Below are positions 1 to 7,113 of a stretch of 64,000 nucleotides of DNA, in pieces. The position numbers and the translations under genes are program-made. Position 1 is the first letter of the stretch. Each line of letters begins with the position of its first letter. The DNA comes from Streptomyces angustmyceticus (GTDB taxonomy: Bacteria > Actinomycetota > Actinomycetes > Streptomycetales > Streptomycetaceae). The stretch spans positions 2,666,001 to 2,730,000 of the forward strand of contig NZ_CP082945.1 of NCBI RefSeq assembly GCF_019933235.1, written 5' to 3'. The notes below the pieces were generated by a model. That model did no database searches and was not told the origin of the DNA. It saw only the letters and a program-made list of their open reading frames with translations.

Positions 1-511
1 TGTTCCACACCTCGGGCGGGTTGTTCGGGAAGCGGGGCGCGCCGGGCGCCTCCTCGTCCACGGCCCGGCCCGCTCCCGCGATGCCGAGCCGCTGCAGCAC
101 CCGGCGGTTGGCCTCCTGGGCGTCCAGGTCGCGCAGGTCGGCGGGGCGCAGCAGGGAGGCCGTGGCGGGCAGGGACTGGGTGGCCACGCTCACCGCGGCG
201 AACCGGTCGGCGTGCGGGGAGACCACCTCGCGCAGGGCGGCCGTCCACTCCTCCTGCGTCTTGGGGCCCAGCCGGAAGTACCAGTCGTCCAGCACGATCA
301 GCAGCCGGCCCTCGGCCTCCAGCAGCCCCGACAGCTCCTCCACCAGCGCGGTGTCCACCTGGGGGTCCCACCGCAGCAGGGTGGTGCCGTGGCCCTGCGC
401 CTCCAGCTGGTGGGAGATCCACGCCGCCCAGGGCCGGGTGAAGCCGGCATAGCTGATGGTGATGTGTTCGCCGGAGCCGGTGGGACCGGAAAAGGTGGCC
501 TGATCGACCAT
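1..511 (-). CDS. FxsT-like protein, N-terminal TIR domain (partial, runs off left edge)
   Basis: Only the first 170 codons lie in the window. The start is an ATG at 511-509 with GGGAGA seven bases upstream. Residues about 16-140 read as a TIR domain: the opening strand HITISYAG is followed by WAAWISHQLEAQG and later LLIVLDDWYF. The visible part ends in FPNNPPEVWN, which is how the linker into the NTPase part of FxSxx-COOH-system TPR proteins usually looks. I infer that an NB-ARC-like NTPase and TPR repeats follow outside the window. It lies 111 bp downstream of the radical SAM gene on the same strand, as expected for the last gene of an Fxs locus. The family is thought to be a signalling or effector scaffold; its biochemical role is not established. 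Confidence 0.75.
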   Translation of the reverse strand, partial: MVDQATFSGPTGSGEHITISYAGFTRPWAAWISHQLEAQGHGTTLLRWDPQVDTALVEELSGLLEAEGRLLIVLDDWYFRLGPKTQEEWTAALREVVSPHADRFAAVSVATQSLPATASLLRPADLRDLDAQEANRRVLQRLGIAGAGRAVDEEAPGAPRFPNNPPEVWN

Positions 512-622
512 GCGACCGTCTCCCTGGGATGCGATGGTGCGCGCGTCGGAGGCTGGCTCATCGGGCACGCCCTGGCTCTTCGGCACGATAGCCCAAGTGT
601 CCCCCCATATGACGACAGTGCG

Positions 623-1825
623 TCAGGTCAGCTCGGCGGCACCTCGGTTGAGGGCGACGGCGGCGTCCAGCCGGGCCGCGATGTGCCGTATCAGGCGTTC
701 CAGGTCGGCGCAGTAGACGGACGGGTTGGTGAATCCGCCGGCGTCCGCGCGGTAGCGGTGGGCGTAGTTGCCGCCGCCGCACACCTCCACCAGGGCGCAG
801 CCGCGGCACTGCGCGGCGAGGCCGTCCCGGCCGCTGCGGCGGGCGGCCATCCCGGGGTGGGCCAGGGCCTCGTCGAAGGTGTGGCGGAAGACGTCGAGGC
901 CGGTGGCGGCGGCGCCCTCGTAGGCGGACTTGAGCGAGTCCACCTGTTCGATGGCGCCGTCGGTGTCGACGACCAGGGCGACGACGGGCGAGAGCCCGAC
1001 CGCCTCGCTGGAGCTGGGGCGGCCCAGCAGGAGGCCGAGGATCTCGGTGAACACCCGCACCCGGGGTCCGGGGCCGCCGTCCCACCACAGGTCGAAGACG
1101 GTGCACAGCCAGTCGCCGTACGGGGTGCGGCCGGCCTGCCCGGGGACGGCGGGGCGGGAGCGGCCGGCGGTGGTGGCCGGCGGCGGGCTGGTCCAGTTGG
1201 CGTGCGGGAGGAGGAAGTCGACCATCGGGGGGTCCAGGGCGCGCAGCGAGTCGTGGACCTCGGCGGGGTCGGCGGTGATGTCGACGGTGCACAGGATGCC
1301 GGCGAACACGTCGGGCCGGTCGCGGAGCAGGCGTGCGGCGCGGGAGACCGCGGGCCAGGAGGACCGCCCCGCGTGGTCGACACGGCGGCGGTTGAGGCCG
1401 GGGGTGCCGCCGTCCAGGCTGAGGCCGAGGCGGAACCCCGCGGCGGCGAGGGTGTCGATCGTCTCGGGGGTGAGCAGTGTCCCGTTGGTCTGGACGCCGA
1501 ACTCGGCGGTGCAGCCGGCGGGCAGCGCGGCGCGGATCGCGGCGGCCTGCTCCAGGAGCGGTCCGGGGCCGGTGAGCAGCGGCTCGCCGCCGTGCAGGTC
1601 GATCCGGACCTCGCGCAGCCCGTGGGTGCGGGCGTGTTCGGCGATGCGCAGGGCGGTCTGCCGGACGGTGGCGGCCGGGACGGCCGGCGGGCGGGCGCGC
1701 CAGCTGCGGTCGGGGCCGGTGTAGATGTAGCAGTAGGTGCAGGCGAGGTTGCAGCGGCTGTGGACCTTCAGGACGAACTGCCGGAAGGGCACCACCGGGG
1801 TCCGGCCGGTCTTCTCCCCCGCCAC
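623..1825 (-). CDS. fxsB: FxsB-type radical SAM/SPASM cyclophane-forming peptide maturase
   Basis: The 400-aa enzyme has the radical SAM cluster motif CNLACTYCY, with Cys25, Cys29 and Cys32 as 4Fe-4S ligands. It also has DLHGGEPLL in the SAM-binding region and a C-terminal SPASM-type Cys set at about 340, 343, 349 and 372 (CRGC, VCGGGNY, VYC). FxsB-family enzymes use 5'-deoxyadenosyl radical chemistry to join an aromatic ring to a beta-carbon two residues downstream in a small precursor. I placed the start at GTG 1825-1823, seven bases after AGGGGG. The open frame continues further upstream but would overlap the precursor gene. There is no HExxH hydroxylase extension, so this is the short form. 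The substrate is inferred to be the 72-aa peptide just upstream. Confidence 0.88.
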   Translation of the reverse strand: MAGEKTGRTPVVPFRQFVLKVHSRCNLACTYCYIYTGPDRSWRARPPAVPAATVRQTALRIAEHARTHGLREVRIDLHGGEPLLTGPGPLLEQAAAIRAALPAGCTAEFGVQTNGTLLTPETIDTLAAAGFRLGLSLDGGTPGLNRRRVDHAGRSSWPAVSRAARLLRDRPDVFAGILCTVDITADPAEVHDSLRALDPPMVDFLLPHANWTSPPPATTAGRSRPAVPGQAGRTPYGDWLCTVFDLWWDGGPGPRVRVFTEILGLLLGRPSSSEAVGLSPVVALVVDTDGAIEQVDSLKSAYEGAAATGLDVFRHTFDEALAHPGMAARRSGRDGLAAQCRGCALVEVCGGGNYAHRYRADAGGFTNPSVYCADLERLIRHIAARLDAAVALNRGAAELT

Positions 1826-1985
1826 GGCGTCGCCCCCTGCACTCGTCTGCCTGCGTCGAGGTGCGGGATCGACAGCTCCCGCCCGCTGACTGGTACATGG
1901 CTCGGCCCTCGGCCGAGGAACCAGATCCCTGAGGCAACTGGCCGGTTCCCTTGCACGTTTGCCCAAAAACCGCCGTTCTCGCCTG

Positions 1986-2204
1986 TCAATGCAAGGCTTT
2001 TTCCGGGCCGTCCTCGTAATACGCCACGGCGTCGTCCGCCGACGGCCAGTTGCGCAGCAGCAGCGCCGCCACCTCTCCCAGCACCGCGTGGTCCGTCCGC
2101 GCCGCGAGAACGCCCACGTCGACCCCGGCGAAGTCCGGCAGCCGCTCGGCCGACGGTCCCGGCGGGGCGGCCACCGCCGGTTCGGTGCGGGGGGTAGTCG
2201 CCAC
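1986..2204 (-). CDS. Cyclophane RiPP precursor with FxSxx-type leader and YxD tail
   Basis: This 72-aa peptide starts at a GTG preceded by GAGGAG six bases upstream. The leader LPDFAGVDVGVLAARTDHAV followed by LGEVAALLL matches the leader style of FxSxx-COOH precursors (LPDhSGVDh...DHPVL). The core differs: instead of a C-terminal Phe-x-Ser-x-x it ends AYYEDGPEKALH. Tyr63-Glu64-Asp65 is an aromatic-x-Asp triplet of the kind that three-residue cyclophane enzymes crosslink, followed by a seven-residue tail. I recall annotation families called YxD-tail cyclophane RiPP peptides and would place it there. It sits between the vWA/TPR gene and the radical SAM gene, with a 160-bp gap before the latter. 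The mature product and its export or cleavage route are unknown; no protease or transporter dedicated to it is visible. Confidence 0.8.
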   Translation of the reverse strand: MATTPRTEPAVAAPPGPSAERLPDFAGVDVGVLAARTDHAVLGEVAALLLRNWPSADDAVAYYEDGPEKALH

Positions 2205-2308
2205 GCTGCTCTCCTCAGGCCGGCTGGACGGGTGTGTTCCCGAACTCCCGTCCACAGAAACACGATCCGGGACGGACGGCCAGGCAGCCGGCCCGGCGCG
2301 CGGGGCGG

Positions 2309-5300
2309 TCAGGCGGTGGCGTCGAGGGCGCGCATGCGGGCGCGGGTGCGCTGGGCCTCCGCGCCGGACTCCTCCGCCGCGCGCTGCCACTGCTCCCAGC
2401 TCTCGCGGTAGGCGTGCAGCGCGGAGCGGGGCCCCGCGGTGACCTCCAGGACCTCGCCGCGGCGGTGGTGGGCGCGGGCGGCCAGCACGGGGCTGTCGGC
2501 CCGCCGGGCGGCCGCGGCGGCCCGGCGGAAGCAGGCGGCGGCCCGGTCGTGGCGCTCGCGGGAGTCGAAGCGGCGGTCCAACAGCAGCTGGACGTCGCCG
2601 ACTTCGAGCCATGCCTCGGCCGACACCGCGTCCGGTACGTCCGCGCCGCGGGCGGCCAGCTCCAGGATCCAGTCGGCCTCGTGCAGGTCGGCGAGGGAGG
2701 GCTGGCGTTCGTAGCGCAGGCGCAGGGCGCGGCCGAACAGCAGGCGGTGCCGGCCGAGGCCGGGGTCCTGCGGCCCGGCCCGGCCCAGTGCCTCGCGCAG
2801 TACGTGTACCGCCTCGTTGGCCAGCCGTCTGCCCGGCCCGTCGGCCGGCTCCAGCCGGGCGCGCAGCAGCAGCGCCGCGCCGCGCTCGGCGAGCAGCGCA
2901 CTGTGCTCGGGCGAATCGGGGGTGGCCAGGCGGAGCGCGGCGGCCAGCGCGGCGACGGCGGCGTCGAGGGCGGCCAGGTCGCCGGTGCGGGTGTGCAGGG
3001 CCTGCTGCACGGCGGCCGTACGGCGCAGACCGGCCACCTCCAGGGCCGGGTCGCCGAGGGCGCGGGCCATCGCGCGGGCGCGTTCGAGGGTGGGCAGCAC
3101 GGACCTCAGCCCGGGGCCGTCGTGGAGCTGGCGGGCGGCCGCCAGGTCGAGCAGCGTCCGGCACACCAGCCGGTCGGCGGCGCTGCCGCGGCGGCGCAGC
3201 AGGACGACGGCGGTGTCGAGGTCGTCGGCGGCGCGCAGCGCGAGCGCCCCGGCGGGGTGTCCTGCCGCGGGACGGCGGGCGGCCCGGCGGGCCGCGTCGA
3301 GCAGCACACCGCCCCGGGCGGCGTAGACCTCGCCGGGCACCTGCTCGCCGCTCGGCCACCGGTCGAGGAGGGTGGTCAGGGAGCGTTCCGCCTCGTCGAG
3401 GGGGTCGTCGGCGGCCGCCTCGTCCCGCTCCGGCGGGCCGGCGGTCCCGGGCGGGCCGGCGGCGGGCAGGGCGGCGAGGCGGCGCAGGACCTCGGTGCGG
3501 AGCACCATGCTCTCCAGGACACGCGGGTCGAGCAGGCTCATCAGCCCGCAGGCGGCGTGCAGCCGGCGGGCGGCGTCGGCGAGCGCGGCGCGCTCCTCGT
3601 CTGCGGTCCCCGCGCTTTGCCGTTCCTGTGCGCGGGCGTGGGCGACCCGGCCGAGCACGATCAGCGCCCGGGTGCGCTCGGCCTCCCGGCCCGCCTCGGC
3701 CGCCTCCCGGTCGCCGGGCGCGCCCTGCGCCGTGGCCCGTTCCGCGGCGCGGGCCGCGCGCTCGGCCTCCTCCAGGGCGTCGGGCTGGCGCCAGGTCGCC
3801 CAGGCGTGCAGCAGGGCGCGCGCGAGGTCGGTACCGGCGACGGGCAGGCGGGCGGTGGCGGCGCGCAGCAGCCGGACGGCCTCGATCAGGTCCCGTACGG
3901 CCCGGTCCTGTTCGTAGCGCTCCAGGAGGGCGGCGCCCTCGGCAGCGGGGCCGTCGGCGGCGTACGGCCGCCGGTCGGGCGGGCGCAGGGCCGGCTCGAA
4001 GCGGCGCAGCACCCGCTCCGAGACTCGGGCGAAGGGTTCGGGGACGGCGCGCTGGCCGGTCTCGGGCTCCCGGCCGCTGCCGGAGAGCATGGCGACCGCG
4101 ACGGCCGGGAAGTTGCGGGCGCTGCGGCCGAAGGTGCGCTCGATGTAGAGCGAGCAGTGCTTGAGGACCAGGGCGGCCTCGCCGGCGCTGAGCCGGCCGA
4201 GGAGTTCGTCGCGCACGCCGGGCACGAACTCGTACCACGGGCCGCCGCCGGCCTGCTCCGCCGCCGGCCGCTCGTCCAGGGGGAGCTGGGTGACCAGGCC
4301 GCTGAGCAGCACCTCGGCCAGCTCGGCCGGGCCGGTCTGCGGCAGCATCGCGCGCTGGACCAGCTGGATGACGGGCAGGGCGAGCGGGACGGCCGAGAGG
4401 TGGACGGCGAGCAGCCGGGCGGCGGGCGAGGACTGCTGGTCGAACGCGCGGACCAGATGGGCGGGGGTGGCGCGCTCGGACACCGGCGGCGGCCCGGCCG
4501 GCTGCCCGGCGCCGTGGTCGGCCCGGACGACGCAGGCCGCGCCGCGCAGCGAGAGGCCGGCGTCCGCGGCGGCCAGCCGGGCCCAGGCGCCGAGGGCGGA
4601 GGGGGTCGCGGACAGGACCGGAACGGCGCGTTCACGGGGCGCTTCGGGCGGGCCGCCCGGTGCCCCGGCGGGCCGGCGCCTGCGGCGGGCGGGCCGGAAG
4701 CCGAGGGCTTGGTAGGGGCCCTGGCGGCGTACGAGGGTGCCGGCGACGGCGGGCAGCAGGGTGCGCGCCCACATCCGCTGGGGCAGCGGCTGGACCACGG
4801 CGAGCGGGGCGTCGGCCGACCAGCGGTAGAGCAGCCGCTGCAGCCGGCCGTCGCGCCACAGCGGGCCCGCGCAGTCGCTGACGACGAGGGTGAGGTGGTG
4901 GCCCGTCGGGTCGTGCAGCTGGTCGGCGGGGCGCAGCGGGCGGCCGGGTCCCGGGGCCGCCGCGACGCCGATGTCCGGGCCGTGCGGGTGGAGGTAGTGC
5001 ACCGTCACGTCGCGGAAGGCGCCGACCCGTTCGCAGACCTGGCGCAGGTCGTGCAGCATCTGTTCCCAGACGGCCATCGACGACGAGCCGTCCATCAGCA
5101 GCCGCAGCGCGGCCGCCCTGCGGTGCACCCCGCGCAGCACCGGGATGATCATTTCGGCGTGGGCGGAGAGCTCGGCGGTGGCGGGCTCGTCCAGCTTCCG
5201 GCGGGCCGGGGCGACCGGCGGGCGGTAGCGCTGGATGGGCCGCAGCGCGCGCTGCAGGGGCAGCAGCCCGGGGAACGCGGAGGCGATCGGGACCGCGACC

Positions 5301-5710
5301 TCGCCCAGGCGCTGCCGGTCCGGGTCGGGGAGCCGCTCGTCGCCGGTGGGCAGCAGCTCCGCGACCCGGCGCCGGGCGCCGTCGCGGAGCGCGGACGAGG
5401 CGGGGTCGGCGTCCGGGGAGCCGGGGCCGCGGGCGTCGTCCGGCGAGGCCGCGCGGGCACCCGGGGACTCCGCGGACACCGCAGGTCCCACCCGGAATGT
5501 GGCCGGATCTGGACCGTCGGGTTCCTGCCCGCGGGCGGGCTCCCCGTCCGCGGGCCCACCGGCCCGGGACGCGTCCGGGGTGATCCACTGGGCGAGCCAG
5601 AGGGCGTCGGCCATCCCGCGGGCGTCGGCCGGCACCCCCGCCGCGGTCAGCCGGGCGACGAGTTCGTCGAGGGGGCCTGGGCCGGGCTCCCCGAGGGGCA
5701 CCGCACTCAC
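2309..5710 (-). CDS. SAV_2336-type vWA domain protein with TPR-like C-terminal half
   Basis: This is a 1133-aa protein. After a Pro/Ala-rich N-terminal part, a von Willebrand A domain runs from about 190 to 330. The metal-site motif LLMDGSSSM puts Asp207, Ser209 and Ser211 in a DxSxS MIDAS, and VVSDCAGP follows later as the second acidic loop. The C-terminal half (about 550-1130) consists of Ala/Leu/Arg-rich helical pairs that read like TPR repeats. The GTG start overlaps the stop of the upstream ATPase as GTGA, so the two are probably translationally coupled. A vWA protein paired with a MoxR ATPase usually acts as adaptor and effector of an ATP-driven remodelling machine. Here the pair also sits next to a VMAP-like protease and a RiPP system, which supports a conflict/immunity role. 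Confidence 0.82.
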   Translation of the reverse strand: MSAVPLGEPGPGPLDELVARLTAAGVPADARGMADALWLAQWITPDASRAGGPADGEPARGQEPDGPDPATFRVGPAVSAESPGARAASPDDARGPGSPDADPASSALRDGARRRVAELLPTGDERLPDPDRQRLGEVAVPIASAFPGLLPLQRALRPIQRYRPPVAPARRKLDEPATAELSAHAEMIIPVLRGVHRRAAALRLLMDGSSSMAVWEQMLHDLRQVCERVGAFRDVTVHYLHPHGPDIGVAAAPGPGRPLRPADQLHDPTGHHLTLVVSDCAGPLWRDGRLQRLLYRWSADAPLAVVQPLPQRMWARTLLPAVAGTLVRRQGPYQALGFRPARRRRRPAGAPGGPPEAPRERAVPVLSATPSALGAWARLAAADAGLSLRGAACVVRADHGAGQPAGPPPVSERATPAHLVRAFDQQSSPAARLLAVHLSAVPLALPVIQLVQRAMLPQTGPAELAEVLLSGLVTQLPLDERPAAEQAGGGPWYEFVPGVRDELLGRLSAGEAALVLKHCSLYIERTFGRSARNFPAVAVAMLSGSGREPETGQRAVPEPFARVSERVLRRFEPALRPPDRRPYAADGPAAEGAALLERYEQDRAVRDLIEAVRLLRAATARLPVAGTDLARALLHAWATWRQPDALEEAERAARAAERATAQGAPGDREAAEAGREAERTRALIVLGRVAHARAQERQSAGTADEERAALADAARRLHAACGLMSLLDPRVLESMVLRTEVLRRLAALPAAGPPGTAGPPERDEAAADDPLDEAERSLTTLLDRWPSGEQVPGEVYAARGGVLLDAARRAARRPAAGHPAGALALRAADDLDTAVVLLRRRGSAADRLVCRTLLDLAAARQLHDGPGLRSVLPTLERARAMARALGDPALEVAGLRRTAAVQQALHTRTGDLAALDAAVAALAAALRLATPDSPEHSALLAERGAALLLRARLEPADGPGRRLANEAVHVLREALGRAGPQDPGLGRHRLLFGRALRLRYERQPSLADLHEADWILELAARGADVPDAVSAEAWLEVGDVQLLLDRRFDSRERHDRAAACFRRAAAAARRADSPVLAARAHHRRGEVLEVTAGPRSALHAYRESWEQWQRAAEESGAEAQRTRARMRALDATA

Positions 5711-6762
5711 CTCGTCCGATCAAGAGGCCGCATCAGCTCCGCCGTCAGACGCCGCCGGGTCTCCTCCTCGTCCTCGTCCGTCCAGCCCGCCTTCTGGGTG
5801 AGGTGGATGGCGTTGAAGAGCTGGTCGACGGCGCGGACATCGCCGGGTTCGCGGTCCAGGAAGCGGTCGATCACCGCTTCGTAGCGCTCGGCCGCGCCCT
5901 CGCCGAAGTGCGCCCGCACCATCGCGGCGAGCCGCTCCTTGTCGGGCGCCGGGATGTGGAGGTGGATGCAGCGGCGCAGCAGGGGGGCGGGGAAGTCGCG
6001 TTCGCCGTTGCTGGTGAGGACGATGAAGGGGAAGGCGTGGCAGCGGACCCGGCCGTCGCGCACCGTCACCCGGGCGCCGTCGTCGCTGAGCACCTCCACC
6101 TCGGGGGCGGATCCGGCCAGCCGCTCCAGCTCCGGAATCCGGAACTCCCCTTCCTCCAGCACGTTGAGGAGGTCGTTGGGCAGGTCGATGTCGCTCTTGT
6201 CGAGTTCGTCGACGAGCAGGACGCGGGGCCGGGCGGCGGGCAGCAGGGCGGTGCCCAGCGGGCCGAGGCGGATGTAGCGGCCGATGCCGCCGCCGGGTTC
6301 GTCGGTGGGATCCGCGCCGTCCGTCTCCGCGTCGTCCGCGGCGCCCGGCGCGGCGCGGGCGATCTGGAGGTCCTGGAGGCGGCCGATGGCGTCGTAGTCG
6401 TACAGGCCGTCGCGGAGCGTGCTGCGGCTGACGACCGGCCAGCCGAGGACCCGGCCGAGGCCGAGTTCATAGGCGACGGAGTGCGCCAGGGTGCTCTTGC
6501 CGCTGCCGGGCGCGCCGGTGACCAGGAGCGGGCGGCGCAGGTAGAGGGCGGCGTTGACCAGTTCGCGCTCGGTCTCGCCGGGGCGGTGGTGGCTGGCCTC
6601 CCGGTGCTGCACGCCGAGCCTGCGCTCGGAGGAGGGGTCGAGGGCGGCCGGCGGCGCCACGAGCGGCCCGCCGTCGAAATCACGCCACGGGGGAGGCGGC
6701 GGAAGGTGCTCGATTCCGTCGTGCGGTGCCCCCGCGCCGCGGTAGATGAGCCAGTCGCTCAC
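5707..6762 (-). CDS. MoxR-family AAA+ ATPase
   Basis: The product is 351 aa. Walker A is GAPGSGKST at 83-91, Walker B is VLLVDE at 181-186, sensor 1 is VLTSNGERDFP near 248-258, and the arginine-finger region LLRRCIHLHI lies near 261-270. MoxR proteins are hexameric ATPases that work with a vWA partner to remodel or activate other proteins; the vWA gene follows directly with a 4-bp overlap. Translation starts at GTG 6762-6760, seven bases after GAGGAG. An acidic loop of about 25 residues (about 140-160) between the Walker motifs looks like a lineage-specific insertion. Confidence 0.9.
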   Translation of the reverse strand: MSDWLIYRGAGAPHDGIEHLPPPPPWRDFDGGPLVAPPAALDPSSERRLGVQHREASHHRPGETERELVNAALYLRRPLLVTGAPGSGKSTLAHSVAYELGLGRVLGWPVVSRSTLRDGLYDYDAIGRLQDLQIARAAPGAADDAETDGADPTDEPGGGIGRYIRLGPLGTALLPAARPRVLLVDELDKSDIDLPNDLLNVLEEGEFRIPELERLAGSAPEVEVLSDDGARVTVRDGRVRCHAFPFIVLTSNGERDFPAPLLRRCIHLHIPAPDKERLAAMVRAHFGEGAAERYEAVIDRFLDREPGDVRAVDQLFNAIHLTQKAGWTDEDEEETRRRLTAELMRPLDRTR

Positions 6763-7113
6763 GTCGGAACTCCTCGTCGCCGGCCAGGCCCTCGGTCAGG
6801 AGCGATGATCATGGCGGGCCGCCGGAGACGTCGGCACCGTCCAACCCCGGCCTCCCCCGCGTCCGCCCCCGCGATCACGCTGTACGCCATCACGGGCACG
6901 TCCTCCACGACGCTATGCCAGGACCCAGCCGGACGGAAGCGCGCGGGGCGGTTTCCGGTCTCGCACGGGGGCGTCGCGGGGGCCAAGTGCCCTGCGCGGG
7001 GCGCCACTTGCGGCACGAGGGGCGGAGGCGGCCGGAGCGGGCACCGGGCGCGTGCGAGGCGCTGGGGGGCGTGCGCGGCGCCCGGATCACCGGGGGGCGG
7101 CTCCGGGCTCCGC
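6763..7113. other. 351-bp gap between protease and ATPase genes; no supported gene
   Basis: Short open frames exist on both strands, but none has a convincing ribosome binding site plus protein-like composition. It probably carries the promoter of the ATPase-vWA operon. I could not pick a clear promoter by eye. Confidence 0.5.

Noticed and set aside
1907..1918. CCTCGGCCGAGG palindrome between the precursor and radical SAM genes as an attenuator
   Set aside because: A 12-bp GC palindrome with no loop is common by chance in this DNA and does not form a stable hairpin with a normal loop.
2234..5884. 1216-codon open frame on the plus strand
   Set aside because: It is the antisense shadow of the vWA/TPR gene: Gly/Ala/Arg-rich, without domain motifs, and typical of high-GC DNA.
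6759..7016. 85-aa minus-strand frame in the ATPase/protease gap
   Set aside because: It has no ribosome site at any start, its composition is Arg/Pro/Gly-biased and it overlaps the ATPase start.
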